From assembly GCA_934692455.1 (NCBI GenBank), contig CAKUTY010000075.1, forward strand, positions 1 to 6,610: a stretch of DNA of 6,610 nucleotides, given 5' to 3'. The stretch is from an uncultured Erysipelotrichaceae bacterium (GTDB lineage: Bacteria; Bacillota_I; Bacilli_A; Erysipelotrichales; Erysipelotrichaceae). The position numbers and the translations under genes are program-made. Shown here in pieces: positions 1-6,472 of this stretch; the first letter of the stretch is position 1, and each line of letters begins with the position of its first letter. The notes under the pieces were generated by a model. The model ran no database searches, had not been told where the DNA came from, and saw only the letters and a list, made by a program, of their open reading frames with translations.

Positions 1-10
1 AGCCTTTAAT

Positions 11-40
11 TTGTGCAAATATTAGCTTGTTTGTTATAAT
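11..40 (+). promoter_or_regulatory. Promoter of the six-gene operon (extended -10)
   Basis: A perfect TATAAT lies at 35-40, preceded by TG at 32-33, giving an extended -10 (TGTTATAAT). A weak -35 candidate, TTGTGC at 11-16, is 18 nt upstream. Transcription would start near 46-48, about 25 nt before the chosen start codon at 71. This is the only convincing promoter I see before 5674, so it probably drives the whole group of genes up to the terminator at 5649-5673. The extended -10 would compensate for the poor -35. Confidence 0.65.
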
Positions 41-58
41 TAAATGGCGAATATATTC

Positions 59-63
59 GGAGG
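59..63 (+). promoter_or_regulatory. Ribosome binding site that sets the start at 71
   Basis: GGAGG is followed by a 7-nt spacer and ATG at 71. An in-frame ATG at 44 also exists, but it lies only 4 nt after the -10 box, at or upstream of the expected transcription start, and has no SD sequence. The ATG at 71 is therefore the better start, which removes nine residues from the longest reading. Confidence 0.8.
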
Positions 64-70
64 TTTTATT

Positions 71-1771
71 ATGGCTAGACTTACACGTACACAGAAATTT
101 GCAGCTTTAAGAGAGGAGTTGGCAAATAGCAGTGAACAAACAACTGTTAATAATGACTTAAATAAATATCAAGATAAATTAAATTCTTTACAAAGTGCTT
201 CCGAGAATGTAGAGAAGAAGGAAGAGTATGATATTAAGGTTGAACCACTTCCTACGTTTAATGAAGTAAAGGAAGAAGTTAAGGAAGAAGAAAAGAAGGT
301 AGAGAATGATTTCTTTGCGGACTTTAACTTGGATAGTATTAATGAGGCTATTGATAAAATTGTTAAGCAGAATGTAGAGATTATTGATAATAGCGATAAT
401 AATGATAATAAGGTAGAGGAAAAAGAGCCTGTAGTTGAAGAAGTAAAACCTGTTGAAGTAGAAAATACTAATAGTTTGATTGATCAAACATTAGATGAGT
501 TAACTGAAGTTATTGGAGAGATTGAGGAAAAGGTTGAGCCTGAGGTTGAGGTTGAACTTGTTACTGAGGAAGAACCAATTGTCGTTCCTGAAAGAATTGA
601 AGAACCTTATAACTATATTGAACAAGATTATGCAGATATTGCAGAACTATTGAAGAAAGAGGTTCTTGAACTTAATGGTCCTGTAGAACCAGTAAAGGAA
701 GAAGAGGAAGTAATTGTTGAGCCTGAGATTATTGTTCCTGAAAGAATTGAAGAACCTTATAACTATATTGAACAAGATTATGCAGATATTGCAGAATTGT
801 TAAAGAAAGAGATTCTGGAACTTAATGGTCCTGTAGAACCAGTTAAGGAAGAAGAGGAAGTAATTGTTGAGCCTGAGCTTAAAGAGCTTACTAATCTTGA
901 TACATTGATTGATGGACTTGTTGTTGAAGAAGAAATCGCATTACCTAATTTGGATATTCCTGAGGTAAATGAAATTGTTGATGAAGTACCAAGTGTTGAG
1001 TCTGAGATTGTATTACCTGATTTAGATATTCTTGAGGTTGATGAATTGGTTGAGAAGCCAAGTGTTGAAGAGGCTCCTGAATTAGTTGAACAACCAATAG
1101 CAAGTGAAAATGTCGCACTTCCTGAGGCTGATGCTTCAAAGGTTGATGAACCAGTTGTTGAAGAACCAAGTGTTGAGCCTAGTGATGTGGATGTTAATAG
1201 CTTGTTGGATAAGACTTTGGAAGAGGTTGCTGATTATAATACACAGGCTGGTCGTTTGACTGTTGATGAGAATCTTAATAGTTTAATTGAAGATGTTAGA
1301 CACGGTGGCTTTAATGATGATGAAGAGGATGATGATTTCTCTAATACTGTAACTTTAGAGATTGATAAGGTTTTAAGTGAGATTAATTTGGAGCCTGTTA
1401 CTGGTCCTACAGTTAGCTTGGATGAGGTTTTAGATAATACTGTTGAAGTTGATCCGATTGATGCAAAGCGTGAAAAGGCTGCTGAGAAGTTGGCCGATAC
1501 ATTAACACATCCAGTTTTGACTAAGACTTTAGAGGAGAGTCCTGTTGAGATTAAGACACTTGATGAGACTTTTACTAAGGATTTAAGCACTACTGCTACA
1601 TTGTCTTTTAAGAAGAATGAGATTGCTGAAGAAGATGATGAGGATTATTACTATGATGATGATAAGCCTAATAAGGTTTTGAATGTTGTGTTGATTGTTC
1701 TTCTAGTAATTTTCTTGATTATTGTTGGTGTTATTGTTTATTTCTTGTTGTTGGCAAAGGGTATTCTATAG
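71..1771 (+). CDS. Acidic, repeat-containing, tail-anchored membrane protein, function unknown
   Basis: This is a 566-residue protein from the ATG at 71; I do not recognise a named family. It starts with a basic stretch (MARLTRTQKFAALREEL) and then becomes very rich in Glu, Asp, Val and Pro, with low-complexity acidic runs typical of disordered regions. Two nearly identical 50-residue repeats occupy residues 172-221 and 222-271. A looser repeat of the form LPxxDxxxVxExV...PSVE occupies about 288-370. Short helix-like motifs recur: NSLIDQTLDEL (134-144), NLDTLIDGL (275-283), VNSLLDKTLEEV (375-386) and LNSLIEDV (402-409). Acid clusters lie at 416-422 and 520-531, the second tyrosine-rich and just before KPNK. 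One hydrophobic helix (536-561) and a five-residue tail (AKGIL) end the protein. With no signal peptide, the likely topology is a large cytoplasmic N-terminal region held to the membrane by its C-terminus (inference). There is no LPxTG-type sorting signal. A scaffold or division/envelope adaptor role is possible but unproven. It is the first gene of the operon and ends 3 nt before cmk. Confidence 0.85.
   Translation: MARLTRTQKFAALREELANSSEQTTVNNDLNKYQDKLNSLQSASENVEKKEEYDIKVEPLPTFNEVKEEVKEEEKKVENDFFADFNLDSINEAIDKIVKQNVEIIDNSDNNDNKVEEKEPVVEEVKPVEVENTNSLIDQTLDELTEVIGEIEEKVEPEVEVELVTEEEPIVVPERIEEPYNYIEQDYADIAELLKKEVLELNGPVEPVKEEEEVIVEPEIIVPERIEEPYNYIEQDYADIAELLKKEILELNGPVEPVKEEEEVIVEPELKELTNLDTLIDGLVVEEEIALPNLDIPEVNEIVDEVPSVESEIVLPDLDILEVDELVEKPSVEEAPELVEQPIASENVALPEADASKVDEPVVEEPSVEPSDVDVNSLLDKTLEEVADYNTQAGRLTVDENLNSLIEDVRHGGFNDDEEDDDFSNTVTLEIDKVLSEINLEPVTGPTVSLDEVLDNTVEVDPIDAKREKAAEKLADTLTHPVLTKTLEESPVEIKTLDETFTKDLSTTATLSFKKNEIAEEDDEDYYYDDDKPNKVLNVVLIVLLVIFLIIVGVIVYFLLLAKGIL
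584..883 (+). repeat. Tandem 150-bp coding repeat, two copies
   Basis: Copy 1 (584-733) and copy 2 (734-883) are head to tail within the acidic membrane protein gene. Their first 144 bases match at 138 positions by my count. Five of the six changes are silent (CTA to TTG, TTG to TTA, CTT to CTG, GTA to GTT) and one gives Val to Ile. Each copy encodes 50 residues beginning VPERIEEPYNYIEQDYADIA and continuing with ELLKKE[VI]LELNGPVEPV and an acidic linker. The segment looks like a predicted helix flanked by acidic, proline-bearing linkers. Confidence 0.95.
932..1180 (+). repeat. Degenerate coding repeat, about three units
   Basis: The encoded protein repeats a loose unit. EIALPNLDIPEVNEIVDEVP + SVES (932-1003) is followed by EIVLPDLDILEVDELVEKPS + VEE (from 1004), then by NVALPEADASKVDEPVVEEP + SVEP (1109-1180), with an insertion of about 12 residues before the third unit. 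Shared positions are the LP, the Asp, the VxE/VDE and the closing PSVE. Divergence is much greater than in the 584-883 repeat, so this is an older expansion or simple low-complexity drift. Confidence 0.6.
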
Positions 1772-1774
1772 AGT

Positions 1775-2431
1775 ATGAAAATTAATATAGCGATTGATGG
1801 TCCAAGTGGTGCTGGTAAGAGTACTATTGCGGACTTGGTGGCAGAGAAGCTTTCTTATGTTCATTTGGATACTGGGGCTATGTATCGTTCTGTAGCTTAC
1901 GCAGTTTTGAAGAATGGTTTGTCTTTTGATGATGAAAAGAGTGTTTCTTCTTTGGTTCAAAATGATTTTGATCTAAAGATGGATGGCAAGTCTGTTGTCT
2001 TAAATGGTGAAGATATTACTGATAAGATAAGAACTAATGAGATTTCGATGGCTGCTAGTAATGTTTCTAAGTTAAGCGGCGTTAGAAGTGCTTTGGTGGC
2101 TGCTCAAAGAAAAATTGCAGCTAATAAAGGTTATATCTTAGATGGAAGAGATATTTGTGATGTTGTGTTGCCTGATGCTGAGGTTAAGGTTTTTTTGACT
2201 GCTAGTGCTGAAGATAGAGCAAGAAGAAGACTTGAGCAAAATAAAGAAAAGGGTATTATTGATGATTATGATAAGATTTTAGAAGAGATTAAAAGACGTG
2301 ATTATCAAGATAGTCATCGTGCTATTTCTCCGCTTAAGGCAAGTGCGGATGCGACAATTATTGATTCTTCTGATAAGAGCATTGATGAAGTTGTGAATAT
2401 GATTTTAGATCTTGTCTATAAGAAGATCTAG
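1775..2431 (+). CDS. cmk: Cytidylate kinase (CMP/dCMP kinase)
   Basis: This 218-residue enzyme transfers phosphate from ATP to CMP or dCMP, giving CDP/dCDP for RNA, DNA and CDP-lipid synthesis in the cytoplasm. It has the family's usual length and order of motifs: P-loop GPSGAGKST at 9-17, DTGAMYR at 32-38 (CMP-binding region), GRD at 124-126 followed by VLPDAEVKVFLTAS, the lid-region arginines (RARRR, 148-152), and RRDYQDSHRAISPL at 174-187. The GRD motif is followed by ICDVV where many homologues have IGTVV, a minor variation. The start lies 3 nt after the preceding stop and has no good SD at normal spacing (AAAGGG ends 13 nt upstream), so translation is probably coupled to the upstream gene. 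A cmk-der arrangement is common in Firmicutes; B. subtilis has the S1-like gene ypfD between them, which is absent here. Confidence 0.96.
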   Translation: MKINIAIDGPSGAGKSTIADLVAEKLSYVHLDTGAMYRSVAYAVLKNGLSFDDEKSVSSLVQNDFDLKMDGKSVVLNGEDITDKIRTNEISMAASNVSKLSGVRSALVAAQRKIAANKGYILDGRDICDVVLPDAEVKVFLTASAEDRARRRLEQNKEKGIIDDYDKILEEIKRRDYQDSHRAISPLKASADATIIDSSDKSIDEVVNMILDLVYKKI

Positions 2432-2446
2432 GAAAGGGGCAGGTTT

Positions 2447-3757
2447 ATGATAGATGGTACTATTGCGATTGTTGGTAGGCCTAATGTTGGTAAGTCAACC
2501 GTTTTTAATCGTATGCTTGAGAAGAGACTTTCTATCGTTGAGGATACTCCGGGTGTTACAAGAGATAGAATTTATGGCGATTGTCTATGGTTGAATAAGA
2601 CTTTTAGATTAATTGATACGGGTGGTATCGAGTTACGTGATGTTCCTTTTCAAAAGGAGATTCAGGCTCAGGTTGATATTGCGATTGATGAGGCTGATGT
2701 TATTATCTTTTTGGTTAATGGTAAAGAGGGCTTAACTAATGATGATACATTTATTGCTAAACAATTACGTAAGAGTAAGAAGCCAATTCTTTTGGGTGTT
2801 AATAAGATTGATGACTTTGATAAGATTGATAATATCTATGAATTCTATAATCTAGGATTAGGTGATCCTATTCCTGTGAGTGGTTCTCATGGTATCGGTA
2901 TTGGAGACTTATTAGATAAGGCAACTGCTTTGATGCCTGAGAAACAAAAGGATGATTATGATGGCATGATTAAGTTTGCCATTATTGGTAGGCCTAATGT
3001 TGGTAAGTCTAGTTTAACTAATGCTTTCTTAAATTCAGAAAGAGTAATTGTTTCTGATATCGAGGGTACTACAAGGGATGCAATTGATACGGTCTTTAAT
3101 GCGAATGATAAGTCTTATGTTGTTATTGATACGGCAGGTATTCGTAAAAGAGGTAAGATTTATGAGAATGTCGAGAAGTATTCTATTTTAAGGGCTAAGG
3201 CGGCTATTGATAGGGCTGATGTAGTGTTAGTGGTTATTGATGGTGGTGTTGGTATTATCGAACAAGATAAGCATGTTGCTGGTTTGGCTCATGAGGCAAA
3301 TAAGGGTGTTATTCTTGTTTATAACAAGTGGGATCTTGTTGATAAGGATGAGAAGACAATGTCTAATATTACCAAGGAAATTAGAGAACAGTTTGCTTAT
3401 TTAGATTATGCACCGATTGCGTTTGTTAGTGCTAAGGAAAATAAGCGTGTTAATACTTTACTTCCTTTGATTGATCAAGTATATCAAAATGTTAATTTAA
3501 GAATTAAGACTAATGTCTTAAATGAGGTTATTATGGATGCACAATTAGCTAATCCTGCTAAGCCTCATAATGGTCGTTTGTTTAAGATTTATTATGCTTC
3601 ACAAGTATCTGTTGCACCTTGTGTGATTGTATTGTTTGTCAACGATGTGGAACTTTTCCACTTCTCATATAAGCGTTATTTGGAAAACAAGCTAAGAGAA
3701 GCTTTTGGTTTTGAGGGTGTTCCTATAACGATTGTTGCACGTAAGAAAGAATCTTAA
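2447..3757 (+). CDS. der: Ribosome biogenesis GTPase Der (EngA)
   Basis: This 436-residue protein is the essential double GTPase that acts late in 50S subunit assembly. GTPase domain 1 shows GRPNVGKST (10-18), the G2 region TPGVTRDR (34-41), DTGG (57-60) and NKID (119-122). Domain 2 shows GRPNVGKSS (181-189), EGTTRD (206-211), DTAG (228-231), NKWD (293-296) and SAK (328-330). The C-terminal KH-like domain (about 350-436) carries the typical HNGRLFKIYYASQ and ends ITIVARKKES. All nucleotide-binding motifs are intact and the length is normal. The start has AAAGGGG (2433-2439) 7 nt upstream and lies 15 nt after cmk. The stop overlaps the next ATG by one base (TAATG), so the CHR gene downstream is translationally coupled to der. 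Confidence 0.97.
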   Translation: MIDGTIAIVGRPNVGKSTVFNRMLEKRLSIVEDTPGVTRDRIYGDCLWLNKTFRLIDTGGIELRDVPFQKEIQAQVDIAIDEADVIIFLVNGKEGLTNDDTFIAKQLRKSKKPILLGVNKIDDFDKIDNIYEFYNLGLGDPIPVSGSHGIGIGDLLDKATALMPEKQKDDYDGMIKFAIIGRPNVGKSSLTNAFLNSERVIVSDIEGTTRDAIDTVFNANDKSYVVIDTAGIRKRGKIYENVEKYSILRAKAAIDRADVVLVVIDGGVGIIEQDKHVAGLAHEANKGVILVYNKWDLVDKDEKTMSNITKEIREQFAYLDYAPIAFVSAKENKRVNTLLPLIDQVYQNVNLRIKTNVLNEVIMDAQLANPAKPHNGRLFKIYYASQVSVAPCVIVLFVNDVELFHFSYKRYLENKLREAFGFEGVPITIVARKKES

Positions 3758-4296
3758 TGTTAGAACTTTTTGTTGTGTTTTTTAAGATTGGTCTTTTTAC
3801 TTTTGGCGGTGGTTTAGCTATGATTTCAATTGTAGAGGATCAATGTGTAAATAAGCATAAGTGGCTTACTAGTAAGGAAATGGATGAACTAGTTATTGTG
3901 GCTGAGTCTACTCCTGGTCCTATTGCGATTAATTGTGCTACTTATACTGGTTATAAGACTAAGGGCTTACTGGGGGCAATAGTAGCTACATTGGCTATTT
4001 CCTTGCCTTCTTTTTTAATTATTTATTTGATTTCTACTGTTTTGGATAATTTCTTGGAAATTAAATTAGTAAGTTATGCTTTTATGGGTATTAAAATAGC
4101 TGTGTCTTATTTGATTCTTGATGTTGGTATTAAGATGGCTCTTAAGTTGGATAAGTCTTATTTTAAGTATCTTGTGGTGTTAATTTCTTTTTTAACTTTA
4201 TTTATTATTAATGTAAAGAGTTTGTCTGTTTCTTCAGTGTTAATAATCTTGTTTGGTGCTATTGTTAATCTTTTGTATGAGGTAAATAGGAAATGA
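3757..4296 (+). CDS. CHR-family (chromate transporter-like) membrane protein, first half of a pair
   Basis: This 179-residue, very hydrophobic protein matches a single CHR domain. Near the N-terminus it has FFKIGLFTFGGGLAMI (8-23), and further on ESTPGPIAIN (50-59) and GLLGAIVATLAISLPSF, all hallmarks of the chromate ion transporter superfamily. Half-length CHR proteins are usually encoded in adjacent pairs that act together, as in B. subtilis ywrB/ywrA; the second half follows here with a 4-nt ATGA overlap. Characterised members export chromate, but many family members have no tested substrate, so the ion moved here is unknown. The ATG overlaps the der stop by one base and the SD is poor, which implies coupling to der. 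About five to six membrane segments are expected. Confidence 0.9.
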   Translation: MLELFVVFFKIGLFTFGGGLAMISIVEDQCVNKHKWLTSKEMDELVIVAESTPGPIAINCATYTGYKTKGLLGAIVATLAISLPSFLIIYLISTVLDNFLEIKLVSYAFMGIKIAVSYLILDVGIKMALKLDKSYFKYLVVLISFLTLFIINVKSLSVSSVLIILFGAIVNLLYEVNRK

Positions 4297-4841
4297 TTTA
4301 CTTAAGATTGTTTATAGAGTTTTTGAAGGTTGGTTTCTTCTCTTTTGGAGGGGGCTATGGTGCGATAGCTATTATTAGAGATGTGGTTATTTCTAATAAT
4401 TGGTTAACTGATGATGGTTTGGCTTATATGATAGCTTTATCAGAGTCTACTCCTGGTCCTATTATGGTTAATTTAGCTACTTATGTTGGTAGTGTGAATG
4501 GCGGCTTATTGGGTGCTGTGGTGGCAACGATTGGGGTTATTCTTCCTGCTTTCTTGATTATTGTGCTTGTGGTTAGGGTGCTTAGTTCTGTGATGGAGAA
4601 TAAGTATTTTAAATATATTATGGATGGGGCAATATTTGCGGTAATTGGTATTATTTTGGCTACTGGTTTATACATGCTAATGGAGAATAATAGCATGATA
4701 GAGATTGTTATTTCCATTATCTTATTATTCACTTTATTAGTTGTTAAAGTTAAGAAAATAAAATTAAATCCAATAATGTTTATTTGTTATTCGGCTATAG
4801 TTGGGGTCATAGTTAATATAGTTATACAAGGGGTATTGTAA
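4293..4841 (+). CDS. CHR-family (chromate transporter-like) membrane protein, second half of a pair
   Basis: This 182-residue protein is a paralogue of its upstream neighbour, with the same layout: EFLKVGFFSFGGGYGAI (9-25), NWLTDD (36-41), ESTPGPIMVN (51-60) and GGLLGAVVATIGVILPAF. The two probably form the functional transporter as a heterodimer, with opposite or complementary topology as known for short CHR pairs. It overlaps the first CHR gene by four bases (ATGA), with a GAGG 10 nt before the ATG. Its stop overlaps the sortase start by one base. Nothing here shows a chromate- or metal-responsive regulator, so control most likely comes from the operon promoter. Confidence 0.9.
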   Translation: MIYLRLFIEFLKVGFFSFGGGYGAIAIIRDVVISNNWLTDDGLAYMIALSESTPGPIMVNLATYVGSVNGGLLGAVVATIGVILPAFLIIVLVVRVLSSVMENKYFKYIMDGAIFAVIGIILATGLYMLMENNSMIEIVISIILLFTLLVVKVKKIKLNPIMFICYSAIVGVIVNIVIQGVL

Positions 4842-5647
4842 TGAAAAAGAAGAATAATAGTTTTATTTATGTAGCTATAGTAGTGTTATCAATCTTATTG
4901 ATTTTCGGTATTGTGATTTTGATGTTTGATCCATTTTCTTTTTTTAAAAAGAAAAATGAAGTAGTTGAAAACAACAATAATAAGGTTACTGAAGTAGTAG
5001 ATGAAAAAGAAAAAGCTTTAGTTAAAGAACTATGGGATACCTATAGTGTTAAATCCAATGATTATGTAGGTAGAATTAGCTTTGAGTCTGGTTTAGTTGA
5101 TCTTCCTTTTGTACAAGGTAGTGACAACAATACTTATTACCGTACTGATTGGGAGACCATGAAATATGATGAGGAGGGTTCAATTTTCTTGGATTCTTCT
5201 AATACTTTAGATGATCAAAATCTAATATTGATTGGTCATTATGTTTATGCAAGTTATGATGCAAGTGGTACGCATAAGTTTACTCCTTTGGCTAAGTTAA
5301 TTGACAAGGAAAATTATGAAAATAATAAATATGTTAAATTGTATCTCGAGAATGAAGTTAGAAGATATGAGATTGCTTATGTTTATTATTGTGAGTTAAT
5401 TGAAGACGAATATGAAGGTGAAAAGTTCTCTTATACTAATGATGGTTTTGAATTCTATTATCCAAATTATACAGATGAACAATTTGATAAATATATTGAT
5501 ACTGTAAAGAAGAGTGCTTTCTATGATACAGGTGTTTCAATTAATTACAACGATAAGCTTTTAACACTTCAAACTTGTGTTGAGAATCATAATGAGTTAA
5601 GAGAGATTGTGTTGTTAAAAGAAATTGATAGAACAAGTTATAACTAA
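4841..5647 (+). CDS. Class B-type sortase (cysteine transpeptidase)
   Basis: This 268-residue protein is membrane-anchored by an N-terminal segment (about 8-29) after a lysine-rich start, with the catalytic domain expected outside the cell. The catalytic triad is visible: His133 in LILIGH, Cys246 in TLQTC (242-246) and Arg254 in NELREIVLL. GSIFLDSSN (113-121) and the helix-rich insert before the TLxTC motif fit class B rather than class A or C. Sortases cut a C-terminal sorting signal and join the protein to the cell wall precursor; SrtB types often handle haem-uptake proteins or pilus bases. No substrate with an LPxTG- or NPQTN-like motif is present in this window. AAGGGG lies 7 nt before the ATG, a good SD, so it can be translated strongly although it overlaps the CHR gene by one base. 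The intrinsic terminator begins 1 nt after the stop, making this the last gene of the operon. Confidence 0.9.
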   Translation: MKKKNNSFIYVAIVVLSILLIFGIVILMFDPFSFFKKKNEVVENNNNKVTEVVDEKEKALVKELWDTYSVKSNDYVGRISFESGLVDLPFVQGSDNNTYYRTDWETMKYDEEGSIFLDSSNTLDDQNLILIGHYVYASYDASGTHKFTPLAKLIDKENYENNKYVKLYLENEVRRYEIAYVYYCELIEDEYEGEKFSYTNDGFEFYYPNYTDEQFDKYIDTVKKSAFYDTGVSINYNDKLLTLQTCVENHNELREIVLLKEIDRTSYN

Positions 5648-5648
5648 C

Positions 5649-5673
5649 AAAGATCGAGAAATCGGTCTTTTTT
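5649..5673 (+). terminator. Intrinsic terminator ending the operon
   Basis: A 9-bp stem (AAAGATCGA with TCGGTCTTT, one G-T wobble) closes a GAAA loop at 5658-5661 and runs into six T residues (5668-5673). It lies directly after the sortase stop codon, and no comparable structure is seen between the upstream genes. Confidence 0.85.
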
Positions 5674-5708
5674 GAATGGGTGAGCTATAAATATACAATA
5701 TTAGCAAT

Positions 5709-5737
5709 ACTTTTTAGATATTCAAATAAGATATAAT
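5709..5737 (+). promoter_or_regulatory. Probable promoter of the four-helix membrane protein gene
   Basis: TATAAT at 5732-5737 is a perfect -10, but no good -35 is found 16-18 nt upstream, where the sequence is T-rich (ACTTTT at 5709-5714). The expected transcript start near 5743-5745 fits the start codon at 5771 and would leave the in-frame ATG at 5747 almost leaderless. The remaining bases from 5674 to 5770 show nothing else I can name. Confidence 0.45.
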
Positions 5738-5758
5738 TTTAAAATAATGATTGTAAAC

Positions 5759-5764
5759 GGGAGG
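5759..5764 (+). promoter_or_regulatory. Ribosome binding site that sets the start at 5771
   Basis: GGGAGG with a 6-nt spacer precedes ATG at 5771. The longer in-frame start at 5747 has no SD, and its first codons overlap this site, so 5771 is preferred. Confidence 0.8.
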
Positions 5765-5770
5765 ACAAAT

Positions 5771-6448
5771 ATGTTTTTTATTGATTTTTTTAAAACATAT
5801 AAAGAAGAAAAGAAAATTTATGAGCGTAACATGCTTTTGAAGGCATTTAAAGATGGAACTATAACTTCTATTATGATGATGATGGCTATACTTATTTTTT
5901 TAACATCCATATTATCGATAACGTTTTTAATTAATGGAAAACAAGATACAACTGAAAAAGCAAATATTATAATAATAATTCTTGTCATTGTGCTTATGAT
6001 ATATATTTTCTTTAGGGAAAAAAGTAAAGATTTTAATAATCATGTCAAACAAATTAAATACTATAGAATGGAGTTGATCATGAGAGTGTTAAAAAAGTAT
6101 GGAGTTGATATTACCGATACAAAAACTATTGACCTTTTGATATTGGAGGCACAAATTAAAAGAGATAGCAACAATTTATTACAGTTCAAAGAAGCGTTTT
6201 TGTTCTTCGGCGGAATATTTACATCGATGATGTCTTACGTTATGGCAAGGGCTGCTGATAGTCTAAATATAAAGTCTGTTATTATATTTGGCATTATTAT
6301 AATCTTATTATTACTAACATATTACATCCTGTTTTATTTAATTAAAGTTATCTTAAAAAATATTTTAATGAATAATTATAATTTATGTAATGAATTAATT
6401 AACGATTTGAGACTAATTGTGCTTTTTTATTCAAGTGATAATAAATAA
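5771..6448 (+). CDS. Unrecognised four-helix membrane protein
   Basis: I do not recognise this 225-residue protein. It has a charged N-terminus (KTYKEEKKIYERN, 8-20), then two membrane helices (about 32-54 and 64-81). A soluble middle of about 60 residues follows, containing YYRMELIMRVLKKYGVDITD (97-116) and an acidic helix LLILEAQIKRD. Two more helices (about 142-159 and 168-195) come next, and a short charged C-terminal part. The 2 + 2 helix layout puts both termini and the middle on the same side, probably cytoplasmic. There is no enzymatic motif. It has its own promoter and stands after a terminator, so it is not part of the upstream operon. Isoleucine is often ATA here, whereas der and cmk use ATT almost exclusively, and the sequence is visibly richer in A; both suggest a different origin. 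No obvious terminator follows it. Plausible roles include an accessory or mobile-element membrane protein, but this is speculation. Confidence 0.8.
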   Translation: MFFIDFFKTYKEEKKIYERNMLLKAFKDGTITSIMMMMAILIFLTSILSITFLINGKQDTTEKANIIIIILVIVLMIYIFFREKSKDFNNHVKQIKYYRMELIMRVLKKYGVDITDTKTIDLLILEAQIKRDSNNLLQFKEAFLFFGGIFTSMMSYVMARAADSLNIKSVIIFGIIIILLLLTYYILFYLIKVILKNILMNNYNLCNELINDLRLIVLFYSSDNK

Positions 6449-6472
6449 AAAATTGGATCATAAAAGTTGTGT

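Noticed and set aside
44..70. Earlier in-frame ATG at 44 for the acidic membrane protein
   Set aside because: It lies 4 nt after the -10 box, at or before the expected transcription start, and has no SD; GGAGG at 59-63 points to ATG 71.
188..487. Minus-strand open frame opposite the acidic protein gene
   Set aside because: It encodes Ile/Leu/Phe/Tyr-rich sequence that simply mirrors GAA/GAT/AAT-rich codons of the real gene; no SD or family likeness.
945..1169. Minus-strand open frame rich in Gln, His and Pro
   Set aside because: It is a mirror of the repetitive Glu/Val/Pro codons on the plus strand, with no independent coding signal.
932..1180. LP-containing motifs (LPNLD, LPDLD, LPEAD) as possible sortase signals for the neighbouring sortase
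   Set aside because: They are internal, repeated, lack the T/S-G or N pattern, and are not followed by a hydrophobic segment and basic tail; the protein also has no signal peptide.
1234..1590. Minus-strand open frame rich in Ser, Leu and Val
   Set aside because: It is a composition shadow of the acidic gene; no promoter, SD or recognisable domain.
4481..4732. Minus-strand open frame inside the second CHR gene
   Set aside because: The plus-strand CHR protein is clearly conserved, and the antisense frame has no start context or homology signal.
5747..5770. Earlier in-frame ATG at 5747 for the four-helix membrane protein
   Set aside because: No SD precedes it, it would be nearly leaderless from the -10 at 5732-5737, and the SD GGGAGG at 5759-5764 serves ATG 5771.
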